This document shows, piece after piece, positions 16,399 to 25,859 of a DNA stretch of 38,532 nucleotides. Source of the DNA: VMDJ01 sp965659945 (GTDB lineage: Bacteria > Pseudomonadota > Gammaproteobacteria > Chromatiales > Chromatiaceae); NCBI GenBank assembly GCA_965659945.1, contig CBFHYJ010000011.1:1-38532 (forward strand), written 5' to 3'. The notes beneath the pieces were generated by a model. The model did not search any database. It saw only the letters and a list, made by a program, of their open reading frames with translations, and was not told the DNA's origin. The position numbers were made by a program, and so were the translations under genes. How positions within the stretch are numbered: position 1 is the first letter of the stretch; every line of letters begins with the position of its first letter.

Positions 16399-16731
16399 TT
16401 AAATTTTACGTAACCGGTCAGCAGCATCGAGTACTTGCGTCAAACGAACACCGTAACGCTCATTGACTACAACTACTTCACCACGGGCAATAACCGTGTT
16501 ATTAACTAAAATATCAATTGATTCACCCGCAACGCGGTCAAGCTCAATCACACTACCCTCACTAAGCTTGAGCAAATCACGGATTTGCATGCCCGTTCTG
16601 CCAACTTCAACTGACAAGGTGACTGGGATATTCTGAAGAACATCCAAGTCCATCTCATCTTCCAATGTGGCGAGGGTTTTCACCTCTTCTTCTGGTGCCT
16701 TTTCTGCAACGTCTTGCTGTTCGTCACTCAT
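16399..16731 (-). CDS. fliN: Flagellar motor switch protein FliN
   Basis: FliN forms the base of the C-ring and is a docking point for FliH and CheY. The 110-residue protein has an acidic N-terminal extension (1-32). A SpoA domain follows at about 35-108, with VTLSVEVGRTGMQIRDLLKL, GSVIELDRVAGESIDILVN and ARGEVVVVNERYGVRLT. Its ATG overlaps the fliM stop by four bases. Confidence 0.97.
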   Translation of the reverse strand: MSDEQQDVAEKAPEEEVKTLATLEDEMDLDVLQNIPVTLSVEVGRTGMQIRDLLKLSEGSVIELDRVAGESIDILVNNTVIARGEVVVVNERYGVRLTQVLDAADRLRKI

Positions 16732-17729
16732 GACTTACCCTCTTCTTTTTTAAGGCCCAGCAAACGAATTGCTGCATGACCATTAACGGTGCCATATATA
16801 CCCTCATAGGTTGGCACCCCTTCGACTTGAACTAACACGGTATCTGGCATTTTTATGGGAATAATGTCACCCACTTTAAGGTTCATTAAATCCAACAAAG
16901 AAATACGCGGGTAAGCTAGATCTGATTTGAGATCTAGCTCCACATCCTTGACACAATCTTTTAATTGACGCTTCCACGCACGGTCACGCTCATCAGCATA
17001 ATCTGCTTGCACCTGATTCTTGAGCAAATGGCGAATCGGTTTCATTGCACCGAAGGGATATACCACCTGGATAGTGCCCGATATGTCATTCGCCATTTCT
17101 ATTTCAAAATCTGAAATGATCACCAAATCAGAGTCATCAACAATCTGAGCAAACTGCGGATTAATTTCACTATTAACGTGTTCAAAATCCAACTTATAAA
17201 CGGGGTCCCACGACTTTTTTAAGTCGCCAAACACACCCTGGACGATCATTTGAATCACACGACTTTCCGTCGGGGTAAACTCGCGCATCCCTTCAACAGT
17301 CGTGCGAGACTTACCACCACCGCCAAAGAAACGGTCAAGCGAATTAAAAATAATCTGCGGTTCTATAACGATTAGAGCATTACCACGTAAACCATCAAGC
17401 TTAATGATGTTAAGTGACAGTGGAACTTTAAGCTGCTTACGATAATCCTGAAATGACTCTACTCGCAGCTCTGGCACACGAATCTTAGGCTGGTACTGCA
17501 ACATGCCTGAGAGCGTCACACGGAATAATCGTGAGAAACGATCAGAGATCATCTCAAGCGCACCTAAATGCGCCACAAGGCCGCTGTCTTCGCTTGCTAA
17601 ATCATACGATTGCGCATTGGGATTCGTTTTATATATTCCAGGGGCGCTAAAGCCAGACGAGTCCGCATCTGCACTGGTAACCAATGCATCAATCTCTTCC
17701 TGCGAAAGTAATTGTGACGACGGACTCAT
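16728..17729 (-). CDS. fliM: Flagellar motor switch protein FliM
   Basis: FliM builds the middle of the C-ring and binds phospho-CheY to reverse rotation. The N-terminal CheY-binding helix is visible as LLSQEEIDALV (residues 7-17). The middle CheC-like domain runs about 45-230 with LGALEMISDRFSRLFR and a Gly-rich FFGGGGKSR. The C-terminal FliN-like SpoA domain runs from about 250 (VELDLKSDLAYPRISLLDLM) to the end. The 333-residue length is typical. An intact CheY-binding helix implies chemotaxis genes elsewhere in the genome, since none are in the window. Confidence 0.97.
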   Translation of the reverse strand: MSPSSQLLSQEEIDALVTSADADSSGFSAPGIYKTNPNAQSYDLASEDSGLVAHLGALEMISDRFSRLFRVTLSGMLQYQPKIRVPELRVESFQDYRKQLKVPLSLNIIKLDGLRGNALIVIEPQIIFNSLDRFFGGGGKSRTTVEGMREFTPTESRVIQMIVQGVFGDLKKSWDPVYKLDFEHVNSEINPQFAQIVDDSDLVIISDFEIEMANDISGTIQVVYPFGAMKPIRHLLKNQVQADYADERDRAWKRQLKDCVKDVELDLKSDLAYPRISLLDLMNLKVGDIIPIKMPDTVLVQVEGVPTYEGIYGTVNGHAAIRLLGLKKEEGKS

Positions 17730-17735
17730 AACGAT

Positions 17736-18335
17736 TTACTGCAATACAAACTCAGTGAAATAGACTTCTTCGATGCCGCCAAAATCTTCGTATTTCATCA
17801 AAACACGATTCAATGCATCTTTAATTCGTCCTTTGAGCTTATCCATACCTTCTTGAGATTGATAAGTCTCGGCTGGCTCTAGTGAGACTAAGCCAATGAC
17901 TGCAGAGCGTAGAGCAGTTTCATGCTTATCTACATTACCGAGAACTCGCTCATCGTAATAAGTCATCACCGATAAAGAGAATTGAACGTACTTTTTACTG
18001 TTTGGCACATTCACGGTAAATTTTGCTTTGAAATCCTGATAGGACTGTTCAAACTTTTGTGAATCCGGGGTATCTTTTGGCTTCTTCTCTGGGCCTTTAT
18101 CTTCAATTGGATTACCGTCAGCATCCACCATTGTTTTTTCTAGATCTTCGATTACTTCTGTTGAAGCTTGATCTTTTTTGACATCAAAAAAACCGGTGAG
18201 ATACAGCGTTGCACCCACACTCACAATGATCAGTAATAGCGCACCAAAAACGAAGACCAAGATCTTCATTAACCCGCCTTTCTTTTTACCTTCACCTTCT
18301 TCGCTGGCGCCTTCAGGCTTTTCTTCTTCAGCCAT
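17736..18335 (-). CDS. fliL: Flagellar basal-body protein FliL
   Basis: FliL is a single-pass inner-membrane protein that forms a ring around the stator and supports torque. This 199-residue version has a basic/acidic cytoplasmic N-terminus (residues 1-22), a membrane helix at about 25-47 (ILVFVFGALLLIIVSVGATL), a charged linker, and a periplasmic domain at about 95-199. That domain contains FTVNVPNSKKYVQFSLSVMT and ends in VYFTEFVLQ, the usual FliL end. It is spaced six bases from fliM. Confidence 0.94.
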   Translation of the reverse strand: MAEEEKPEGASEEGEGKKKGGLMKILVFVFGALLLIIVSVGATLYLTGFFDVKKDQASTEVIEDLEKTMVDADGNPIEDKGPEKKPKDTPDSQKFEQSYQDFKAKFTVNVPNSKKYVQFSLSVMTYYDERVLGNVDKHETALRSAVIGLVSLEPAETYQSQEGMDKLKGRIKDALNRVLMKYEDFGGIEEVYFTEFVLQ

Positions 18336-18378
18336 CGTGATTACCTCGTGTAAATCTTAATTAATGCTCTATTATAAA

Positions 18379-19887
18379 TTAGGCAAACGTATCCAGCTCA
18401 CCATCATGAGACGACGATTGAGAACTTGATTCAACAATCTCATCGCCATTGTGTTTTGATTGACTAGCAACCGTTTCTGATTGCTGTTCTTGCCCTTTCT
18501 GTGAATCACCTGATTGCTGGCTTAACTCTTGATCAACCGTCGAATTCGCTAAGGCAATTCCGGAGTCATTCAGGCCATCACGCAAACGTGGCATAGATAC
18601 TTCTAGTAAATCACGCACACCTGCATTCTGTGAGGACATCGCAACCTGAAGCTCGCTACCTTCCATTGATAGACGAATTCGAATGGTACCAAGACGTGCG
18701 GGATTCAATTCCATCTCGGTATCCCAATTGCCCGACTCCACCATACGCATGATGCGCTCACCTACTGCCTTTTGCAGACGCTCTTCATTTTGTGGTGTCA
18801 TCAACTGATCACGGAAGGTGCCAGCTGTACGCTGTAACTGTTCTGTCGCATGTTGCGCGGTATCGCTAGTAGATAAAGTTAATGGTGCAGAGGTGGTAAC
18901 ACGTGAACCCTCTACTTCCCCGTTGACTCTATTCAACCCGCGCTGGTTTAGAAAATTTAACGTACTCGCTTGTGCAGAAACTGATGCCGAATCTGAACGC
19001 GCAGAGCCCAATAAAGCATCAAATTGAGTTGCTTTTGTCATAGCTGACTCTGTGGCATTCGCTTTAAACACACTACGATTCATTAAGAAGGAATCTGCGG
19101 TTGTAACCTTATTGTCGGACGGTGTGCCAGCTGTTACAGAAGACTGCACTTTGGCTCTTAGCTTACCTTCAACCTGGCGCAATAGATTTTCTACAGCTTC
19201 GCGAGGTGACCCAGCGCTGGTCAAACGGTTTTGACGGGCTGCTTCAAGCTGAATCACTGATGCCTGCTTAGCTGTCGCTAACAAATCCTCATCTCTAAGC
19301 TGAACATTAGCAACTGTAGACTGCTGGGCAGTCAATGCAGCTTTACTTAATGAAGGACTAGAAACATCAGCTTGCTTTGTAACCTTAAGGACTTCTTCAG
19401 CAACCTCTTTAGAGCCCACAAATGCCTGTGCTTTTATTAGCTGCTCGTTAGTCCAAGGTCCTTTGATAATGTCTGCCTTAGAGCCCGAAAATTCATCAGC
19501 AACCAATTGTGATGCCAATTGAGCAATGACCGGTGAACTATTAATAACTGACGTTAATTCAGTTGAACCACTCAAACCCGGAAACTGCGAAACAGTTGAG
19601 TACTCTTGGGTCACAATTTGTTCAGCTAAGACTGCTAAATCAGACTCTTCGAGCTGTTCTAGCTGCTCCAAAACGCCTTCAGGCAACTGCTTGCCGACAA
19701 GCGGCAAAGCTTTGACACCCTCAGTCAGCTCTGTTTTGCCCTTTAAGTGAGTTTGTATGGCTAATAATTGCTTAAAGACACCTGCAGCCTCAGTATTGTT
19801 AACTGATTGATTTTTATTATTATTTGACGAGCTTTCGACCGAATTGCTCTGCAACAGACCGAACAGTTTTAACGTAGAATTTTCCAC
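18379..19887 (-). CDS. fliK: Flagellar hook-length control protein FliK
   Basis: FliK is secreted during hook growth, measures hook length and triggers the FlhB substrate switch. The 502-residue protein is Gln/Ser/Thr/Ala-rich and low in complexity for its first 360 residues, as expected of the flexible ruler. The conserved C-terminal domain lies at about 370-455 (VGERIMRMVESGNWDTEMEL, NPARLGTIRIRL and VRDLLEVSMPRLRDGL). It starts with GTG, since the first internal ATG lies near residue 270. It heads the large fliK-L-M-N-O-P-Q-R-flhB operon, with a sigma-54 promoter at 19936-19951. Confidence 0.94.
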   Translation of the reverse strand: MENSTLKLFGLLQSNSVESSSNNNKNQSVNNTEAAGVFKQLLAIQTHLKGKTELTEGVKALPLVGKQLPEGVLEQLEQLEESDLAVLAEQIVTQEYSTVSQFPGLSGSTELTSVINSSPVIAQLASQLVADEFSGSKADIIKGPWTNEQLIKAQAFVGSKEVAEEVLKVTKQADVSSPSLSKAALTAQQSTVANVQLRDEDLLATAKQASVIQLEAARQNRLTSAGSPREAVENLLRQVEGKLRAKVQSSVTAGTPSDNKVTTADSFLMNRSVFKANATESAMTKATQFDALLGSARSDSASVSAQASTLNFLNQRGLNRVNGEVEGSRVTTSAPLTLSTSDTAQHATEQLQRTAGTFRDQLMTPQNEERLQKAVGERIMRMVESGNWDTEMELNPARLGTIRIRLSMEGSELQVAMSSQNAGVRDLLEVSMPRLRDGLNDSGIALANSTVDQELSQQSGDSQKGQEQQSETVASQSKHNGDEIVESSSQSSSHDGELDTFA

Positions 19888-19935
19888 AGGCTGCTTATCC
19901 TAATCAGACCTAAAAATTGATTTCACAGGTCATGA

Positions 19936-19951
19936 TGCAAATTGCTTGCCA
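19936..19951 (-). promoter_or_regulatory. Sigma-54 promoter of the fliK-flhB operon
   Basis: The minus strand reads TGGCAAGCAATTTGCA, matching TGGCAC-N5-TTGCA with one mismatch and the required 10 bases between GG and GC. It lies 49 bases upstream of the fliK GTG. A FleQ-box-like palindrome lies about 120 bases further upstream. Confidence 0.8.
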
Positions 19952-20071
19952 AAACTAGAGAAGCCTTGGTGAAATGCTTTAATTTAGTGGATAATTATTT
20001 ATATATCATTGATTTATATAAGAAAATTATAAATATCGTCATTCAATTTTAACTAAAGCAGGCATATTCAA

Positions 20072-20085
20072 GTCAAATCTTTGAC
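20072..20085. promoter_or_regulatory. FleQ/FlrA-box-like palindrome upstream of fliK
   Basis: GTCAAATCTTTGAC is a perfect inverted repeat with the pattern GTCAA-N4-TTGAC. The Pseudomonas FleQ consensus is remembered as GTCAATAAATTGAC, so the outer five bases on each side match. It sits about 145-160 bases upstream of the likely transcription start of fliK, a normal enhancer distance for a sigma-54 activator. It is just beyond the fliJ stop. Confidence 0.55.
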
Positions 20086-20088
20086 GCA

Positions 20089-20538
20089 CTAGCCTTGAGG
20101 GTGCAAATTACCCAAAAATTGCGATCGTGCTAACTCATCAAGCTCCTTAGCTTCTCGCTCGGCGACTTTTTTCCTCTCCAAGTGCCTATCCTTCTCATCG
20201 AGCTTTTCAATTGCCTTCAAATCAGCACGGCATCGCATAAGCTCTGCTTGGTCTTGTTGCGCTTGATACGTCAGCTGTATACACAAATTTTCTTGCTGCG
20301 CTGAGGATTGAATCAACTGCTGCAAAAAATGACGGGAACGGGACAAATTGGAGACAGAAACCGTTGCATTTTCATCTGCTTTAATTTGTGCTCTATATTC
20401 CTTTATGTAACCAAGTACTTGGTTCAAAGACTGAACAGCCTCCTTTTTCCGCTTTTCAGTTTCAAGCAATAAGGCTTGAGCATGATCGACTTTGCGTTGT
20501 CGCAGGTCTTTTAATGTTTCCCACTTAGTACTGGCCAT
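20089..20538 (-). CDS. fliJ: Flagellar export protein FliJ
   Basis: FliJ is a small coiled-coil protein that acts as the central stalk of the FliI ATPase and contacts FlhA. The 149-residue protein is almost entirely helical and highly charged (KWETLKDLRQRKVDHAQALL, then a second long helix rich in Gln/Arg/Glu/Lys). It overlaps the end of fliI by 14 bases and is the last gene of the fliE-fliJ series. Sequence conservation is always low in FliJ, so position carries much of the evidence. Confidence 0.92.
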   Translation of the reverse strand: MASTKWETLKDLRQRKVDHAQALLLETEKRKKEAVQSLNQVLGYIKEYRAQIKADENATVSVSNLSRSRHFLQQLIQSSAQQENLCIQLTYQAQQDQAELMRCRADLKAIEKLDEKDRHLERKKVAEREAKELDELARSQFLGNLHPQG

Positions 20539-21937
20539 TTATCACCTCACTTTCATTAGGTGTAGATGCTTTCCCCATCTTTAACTGTCGACCTCTGTCT
20601 TCATTAGCATCATCCACCTCTTCGGGAATGTTCTGAAGCTGATCCAAAGACTCTGAAAAGCTCACAGCTGAACTCATATCCTGTTGTAAAAAGTTTTTAA
20701 TAAACGGTAGTTGTCGAATCGCCTGATCAACATCAGCATTAGCTCCACGTTGATAAGCACCCACACTGATGAGATCTCGGTGCTCCTCATAAGCGGAATA
20801 GACCCTTCTAAATTCTTTTGCTGCTTCTTGATGCTGACGCTTTGCTAATTGCGGCATCAAACGACTGACTGACTGCAAAATATCGATTGCTGGGAAATGC
20901 CCTTGTGCGGCCAATTCACGCGTTAAAACAATGTGGCCATCAAGGATCGCTCTCGACGCATCAACAATCGGATCTTGCTGATCATCACCTTCCGCTAAAA
21001 CAGTATAAAAAGCAGTAATTGAGCCATTGGCTACATTGGTGTTACCTGCTCGTTCGATCAGTGATGGCATCAATGTAAATACCGAAGGTGGATAGCCTTT
21101 CGTCGTTGGCGGCTCACCCACCGCAAGGCCGATCTCACGTTGCGCATGAGCTACACGTGTTAGCGAATCCATTAATAACAAGACATGCTTACCTTGGTCG
21201 CGAAAATACTCCGCAACAGCTGTTGCTAATGATGCGCCATGTAAACGAGAGACTGGCGACGTATCACCGGGCGCAGCGATCACAACAGCGCGCCGCATAC
21301 CCTGCTCACCTAATGTATCGCGCACAAACTCATGGACTTCTCGTCCACGTTCACCAATCAGACCTATAACCACCACATCAGCCTTGGTATAACGCGTCAT
21401 CATGCCGAGCAAAACACTTTTACCCACACCACTACCCGCCATTAAGCCTAGTCGCTGACCACGACCAACCGTTAATAACGAATTAATCGCGCGTACACCG
21501 ACATCAAGTGGTTCATTTATTGGGCGACGTGATAATGGGTTAATAGGGTCAGCATTGATTGAACGAAAGGCAGTCGGTGTAATCGGACCATCATCATCTA
21601 ATGGCATACCCATACCATCAAAGACACGCCCCAACATGGACTCGCTAAAACCAAAGTTACTTCCGGTTGACCTAACAACCACTCTAAACCCTGGAGCAAT
21701 ACCTCGAGTCCGCTCAAAGGGCATTAACAATAAGCGCCCATCAGAAAAACCAACGACTTCCGCTTGAATCCTCTTACCATCAGGGGCAATAACATCGCAT
21801 CGAGAGCCAATTGAGGCATTAATGCCACTTGCTTCTAAGGTTAAGCCCACCACACGCGTCAGCACACCTTGCGCAGGTGGTGGCGGAAGATAAATGTCTT
21901 CAACCCAACGATCTACACGTGAGGCAAAGCTACCCAT
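20525..21937 (-). CDS. fliI: Flagellum-specific ATPase FliI
   Basis: FliI is the ATPase of the flagellar type III export machine, related to the F1 beta subunit. The 470-residue protein from the ATG at 21937 shows the P-loop GSGVGKS at about 168-174, the family stretch VVIGLIGERGREVHEFV at about 190-206, and the Walker B region LLLMDSLTRVAHAQREIGLA near 254-273. The ATG shares a base with the fliH stop (TGATG); an upstream TTG at 21940 is possible. The C-terminal 40 residues are polar and extend past the usual end. Confidence 0.97.
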   Translation of the reverse strand: MGSFASRVDRWVEDIYLPPPPAQGVLTRVVGLTLEASGINASIGSRCDVIAPDGKRIQAEVVGFSDGRLLLMPFERTRGIAPGFRVVVRSTGSNFGFSESMLGRVFDGMGMPLDDDGPITPTAFRSINADPINPLSRRPINEPLDVGVRAINSLLTVGRGQRLGLMAGSGVGKSVLLGMMTRYTKADVVVIGLIGERGREVHEFVRDTLGEQGMRRAVVIAAPGDTSPVSRLHGASLATAVAEYFRDQGKHVLLLMDSLTRVAHAQREIGLAVGEPPTTKGYPPSVFTLMPSLIERAGNTNVANGSITAFYTVLAEGDDQQDPIVDASRAILDGHIVLTRELAAQGHFPAIDILQSVSRLMPQLAKRQHQEAAKEFRRVYSAYEEHRDLISVGAYQRGANADVDQAIRQLPFIKNFLQQDMSSAVSFSESLDQLQNIPEEVDDANEDRGRQLKMGKASTPNESEVINGQY

Positions 21938-22947
21938 CAATCGTCCTTTTCCGCCTCTTGTCCATCAGCAGAATCCTGATCAGCAACTTGATCGAGTGAA
22001 GTAACCGGCTTTAAAAAAATAGCATCAACGTCTTTTAATAATTTGTTCGCTACCGCAGATAAGCGCTCCTCAACCAGATCTTCGGTACGACGTTCACCAC
22101 ATTCAACTCTCACACTACCTGAGCTAAGGTTTTCATCTGCCACCCAAGTTACTTTCTCAAATAAGGGCGACTGAACCTCTCGCATCATGTCTAAATCACT
22201 TGGGTTTAAACACACACGAGGCGCATCATCGGGAGAAAAGTTTTCAAGTGACACCGCGACTAACTTTTGAATTGCTACCGGCGAAAGCGACAACTCGGCC
22301 CGTAAAATTTGACGCGCTATATGCATAGACAAACGCGCCAAATCATCATCGAGCTCTTCAAGAGCCATCTGACGCGACTCAGTTATTGCTTGAATGACTG
22401 AATCAACTTTATTTCGTAGCTCAGTAACTTTAAGTTCTGCCAATCGAACAGCATCCTTTTTACCCTGCTCTACACCCTGAGCTAGACCAGCTTCAAATCC
22501 TTCATCATAGGTTGGGGCTTCGTCAAAAGATGATGCTTCTTCAAAAATTTGGTCGGCCTGATCTAAAGTTTGATCCGATGCTACTTTTTCACCATCAAAG
22601 TTAACTTGTGGGAAATCATCCTCATCATCAAAAATGGAACTAGGATCACTCACCTCTAATGCAGACTCAAAGACTGAATTTTTTGCTGCTTTATTGATAA
22701 AATTTTCTGCCCCAGGACGTATTGGCCTCCATTGATCTTTGTTTGCTCGAGTGCTTGAAAGTCCCTCCTCTGCAGGATTAAATTGATCCTTTGTAGGTGG
22801 AGATTCAGTATCTGATGACAGTGCAAAAAATGGTCGAAATTCTTCACTTTCTTTTGCGTTCTCGAGAATCCATGAACTCAAATTTTGATCCCAATGCGTT
22901 ATCCCATCATCACACTGGCCCGACTTACAGATCTTAGACAAAATCAT
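21937..22947 (-). CDS. fliH: Flagellar export regulator FliH
   Basis: FliH is the peripheral-stalk-like dimer that holds FliI in an inactive state and tethers it to FliN. The reading frame stays open far into fliG, but the sensible start is the ATG at 22947, which overlaps the fliG stop by 14 bases and gives 336 residues. The N-terminal 150 residues are acidic and poorly conserved. A helical, Gly-spaced region begins near 180 (DEGFEAGLAQGVEQGKKDAV). The FliH C-terminal domain with MHIARQILRAELSLSP and VRVECGERRTEDLVEERLSA completes it. The length is longer than the enteric protein but within the polar-flagellate range. Confidence 0.9.
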   Translation of the reverse strand: MILSKICKSGQCDDGITHWDQNLSSWILENAKESEEFRPFFALSSDTESPPTKDQFNPAEEGLSSTRANKDQWRPIRPGAENFINKAAKNSVFESALEVSDPSSIFDDEDDFPQVNFDGEKVASDQTLDQADQIFEEASSFDEAPTYDEGFEAGLAQGVEQGKKDAVRLAELKVTELRNKVDSVIQAITESRQMALEELDDDLARLSMHIARQILRAELSLSPVAIQKLVAVSLENFSPDDAPRVCLNPSDLDMMREVQSPLFEKVTWVADENLSSGSVRVECGERRTEDLVEERLSAVANKLLKDVDAIFLKPVTSLDQVADQDSADGQEAEKDD

Positions 22948-23989
22948 CGCCACGACCCGCCAGTACAATCTCACCAGCATCAGACAACTTACGTGCTTTA
23001 CGCAAGATCTGCTTCTGTGCTTCTTCTGCCTCAGAAAGACGAATAGGACCTTTCGCCTCCATATCATCCAAGAACATTTCAGCTGCGCGTTTAGACATAT
23101 TTTCAAGGAACTTGTCTTTAACTTCTTCGTCTGCACCCTTCAATGCAGTCATCAACTCATCAGTTTCAACATTACGCATGAGCACCTGGATACTCTTATT
23201 ATCAATACCCACCAAGTTCTCAAAGACAAACATGTTGTCTTGAATACGCTGCGCAAGATCTTCATCCGCAGACTCCATAGAGCCCATGATTGCGCCTTCA
23301 ATCTCTGTTTTAGTGAAGTTCATGATCTTAGCAGCAGCAACGACACCACCTACGCTTGATGATTTCACCGCAGAGTTATTAGAGAACTGCTGTTTCATAA
23401 TAACTTCCAGCTCATCGAGTGCTTCTGGTTGAATGGTCTCGAGATTCGCCACACGCATCATCACTTCAGGACGAATGGCTTCATCTAAATAGCTCAACAC
23501 GTCAGCAGCTAGAGAGTAATCAAGGAACGCTAGGATAATAGCGATAATTTGGGGATGCTCACCACGAATCATTTCAGAGATAGAGCGCGCATCCATCCAG
23601 CGCAAAATCTCAAGGCCACCGGTACTTTTTCGGGGCATGATACGACCCATAACACTCGAAGCCTTATCTTCACCTAACGCTTTTACCAGAACCGTTTCAA
23701 CGTAATCCGACGTTCCAAAGCCCAGGCTAGTTTGGTGCTTAATCGTTGCCACAAATTCATCGAGAACCGCACTTACCGCTTCTTGCGAGATTTCTTGAAT
23801 TGAAACCATCGCTGCGCCCAAGTGTTGTACCTCACGTGGCTCCAAGTGAGTCAAGATACTGGCCGCCTCTTCTTCACCTAGTAGCATCATCAGCAATGCT
23901 GTTTTTTGTGTCGGTGATAAAAGACGTAGCTCTTCTTCGAGCTCAATAGAATGCTCTTGTTGATCGTCCATTAATGCCGCTTCAGCCAT
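22934..23989 (-). CDS. fliG: Flagellar motor switch protein FliG
   Basis: FliG links the MS-ring to the C-ring and carries the charged helix that meets the stator. The 351-residue protein shows the N-terminal FliF-binding domain (LSPTQKTALLMMLLGEEEAA), the middle domain with EHPQ (in RGEHPQIIAIILAFL), and the C-terminal torque domain. The torque domain has the charged stretch DELMTALKGADEEVKDKFLE and RAAEMFLDDMEAKGP. The start follows fliF by 12 bases. The family fit is excellent and nothing is unusual. Confidence 0.98.
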   Translation of the reverse strand: MAEAALMDDQQEHSIELEEELRLLSPTQKTALLMMLLGEEEAASILTHLEPREVQHLGAAMVSIQEISQEAVSAVLDEFVATIKHQTSLGFGTSDYVETVLVKALGEDKASSVMGRIMPRKSTGGLEILRWMDARSISEMIRGEHPQIIAIILAFLDYSLAADVLSYLDEAIRPEVMMRVANLETIQPEALDELEVIMKQQFSNNSAVKSSSVGGVVAAAKIMNFTKTEIEGAIMGSMESADEDLAQRIQDNMFVFENLVGIDNKSIQVLMRNVETDELMTALKGADEEVKDKFLENMSKRAAEMFLDDMEAKGPIRLSEAEEAQKQILRKARKLSDAGEIVLAGRGDDFV

Positions 23990-24001
23990 TACGAGTCCCC
24001 C

Positions 24002-25816
24002 CTAACCAATATCACGCTTTAACCAACCGCGCATTACGTTTGCAACACGGCGTGAGTCTTCAGACACCAACATACGCACCAAGGCAACCTTGTCATCATA
24101 GGTGTTAGCTGTATCCAACATATCTGCCGAGATTGAAGATTTTTTCTTAGGACGTAAGCGTTGCTTCATCTCTTCAAGCGTCTCACCTTCTCGCATCATA
24201 TTTTCATCATGCGGCAAACCATCCTCACCAATAGCAATTGGCTGACCATCAGGGCCAATTGCAACCTGCTGACCACTCACCATCGTGCCTGGATTGACCA
24301 CGTTACGAATTAAAGGACGGAACACGAATAACACGAGCAGGATAAATGCGATAACCACAAGCATCTGTCGAGCAATCGACTGCATATCAGGGTCTTTCCA
24401 CAACGGGATCTCTTCAGCTTGTGGCAATTCTTCAAAGGCAGTCGACATCACAACAACTGAGTCGCCTCGTGCTTCATTAAAGCCAATCGCACCCTTGATC
24501 AGCGTCTCTAACTCTTCAATGGTTTTTTGTGGCTTAGCTTCTTCACCCTCAACAGGCTTTGGCTGATCTAATACCATCGCGACAGTTAATTTCGTTAAAT
24601 GACCCGCCACTTTCTTTTCGTGTCGAATCGTGCGATCAACTTCGTAATTACGCGTTGAGTTGTGATTGACTGCAGCAGTCGCCCCTTTATTGGCTTTATC
24701 TTCAGCCTGCACATTCGCTTCACCAGTGTTCAAAAGCTGTGCATCTGCTGGCGGCTGATTTGACATCGCACCTGGAATACCGACAGCTTCTTTATTTGCA
24801 TTGCGACGTTCCGAGAGTTGCTCACTTCGTACAGCAGACTGGCCTGGGTATGACTCACTCATACTCTCGACACTCGTGAAGTCCACCTCTGCATTCACCT
24901 CGACGTGAATGTTTTCTTGACCCATAAAAGGCGTCAATAAAGCCACAATCCGGCTGCGGTACATCTCTTCCAAAGAACGACGGTAACGCATCTTCTCGTT
25001 ACTCATTTTCATCTCTGGTGAATTGGTACTTGAATGTAATAAATTACCGTATCGATCAACTACCGAGACAGACTCAGCATCCATAAAGGGAACGCTTGAA
25101 GCCACCATATTTACGATAGCTTGGACTTGGCTATCGGAAACCACGCGCCCACCATGCGGCCAAACAACAACCGAAGCTTTTGGCTTTTCACGTTCTCGAA
25201 TAAACACAGACTGTTTTGGAATAGCAAGGTGAACGCGAGCTTTTTTGATTGAATTAATCGTTGAGATAGAAGCTGCCAACTCTTCTTCAATCGCTAATCG
25301 ATAACGCATCTGCTCCATGAATTGACTAGTTCCCAGTGATTGCTCACCACGAATCATCTCGAAGCCACCAGTCGCCGAACCTTGCGGCAAACCTTGTGAT
25401 GCCAGCATCATTTTGGCGCGATGATAATCTTCGTCAGATACGGTGATCATGCCGTTACTTTGTTGGATTCGCGAATCTATACCCGCTTCTTGCAAAGCCG
25501 CATAAACAGCTGAGCGGTCTTCCTCGCTCAGGTTTTCATATAAAGGGCGATGTGAGCTACCGGTAAACACCGAGTAAATGACTAACGACACTACCAAAAT
25601 AGCCAATGCGATAATGGCAGGTATTGCTCGCTGCACCGCAGGTTGAGCCATGAAGTCAGAGACCTTCAAGGCCTTATCTGCAACCTTTTCAACAGCACCT
25701 CCAGCCTTATCTGCAAGCCCCGTTGACGGATTTCCTTGATCGGTCGCTGCTAAATCTGTAGCGCCAGCGGCTTCCATATCTGTGCCTTGTGCCATTGCAA
25801 GTTCTTGTTCTGCCAT
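24002..25816 (-). CDS. fliF: Flagellar MS-ring protein FliF
   Basis: FliF forms the MS-ring in the inner membrane. The 604-residue protein has an N-terminal polar extension of about 55 residues, a first membrane helix at 65-84 (IPAIIALAILVVSLVIYSVF), and a periplasmic region with the ring-building motifs. These include MASQGLPQGSATGGFEM- and KKARVHLAIP-type sequences. A second membrane helix follows near residue 480, then a cytoplasmic C-terminal tail that binds FliG (DDKVALVRMLVSEDSRRVAN). It lies 43 bases after fliE. The periplasmic region also has a long low-complexity loop with KANKGATAAVNH. Confidence 0.98.
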   Translation of the reverse strand: MAEQELAMAQGTDMEAAGATDLAATDQGNPSTGLADKAGGAVEKVADKALKVSDFMAQPAVQRAIPAIIALAILVVSLVIYSVFTGSSHRPLYENLSEEDRSAVYAALQEAGIDSRIQQSNGMITVSDEDYHRAKMMLASQGLPQGSATGGFEMIRGEQSLGTSQFMEQMRYRLAIEEELAASISTINSIKKARVHLAIPKQSVFIREREKPKASVVVWPHGGRVVSDSQVQAIVNMVASSVPFMDAESVSVVDRYGNLLHSSTNSPEMKMSNEKMRYRRSLEEMYRSRIVALLTPFMGQENIHVEVNAEVDFTSVESMSESYPGQSAVRSEQLSERRNANKEAVGIPGAMSNQPPADAQLLNTGEANVQAEDKANKGATAAVNHNSTRNYEVDRTIRHEKKVAGHLTKLTVAMVLDQPKPVEGEEAKPQKTIEELETLIKGAIGFNEARGDSVVVMSTAFEELPQAEEIPLWKDPDMQSIARQMLVVIAFILLVLFVFRPLIRNVVNPGTMVSGQQVAIGPDGQPIAIGEDGLPHDENMMREGETLEEMKQRLRPKKKSSISADMLDTANTYDDKVALVRMLVSEDSRRVANVMRGWLKRDIG

Positions 25817-25859
25817 GATTCGCTTATCTCAATAATGTTCTATTGCTTAAACCAACTCA

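Noticed and set aside
22948..23136. N-terminal extension of the fliH frame into fliG.
   Set aside because: The extra residues are the out-of-frame shadow of the highly conserved fliG 3' end, rich in Cys/Arg/Lys and unlike FliH; the ATG at 22947 is the sensible start.
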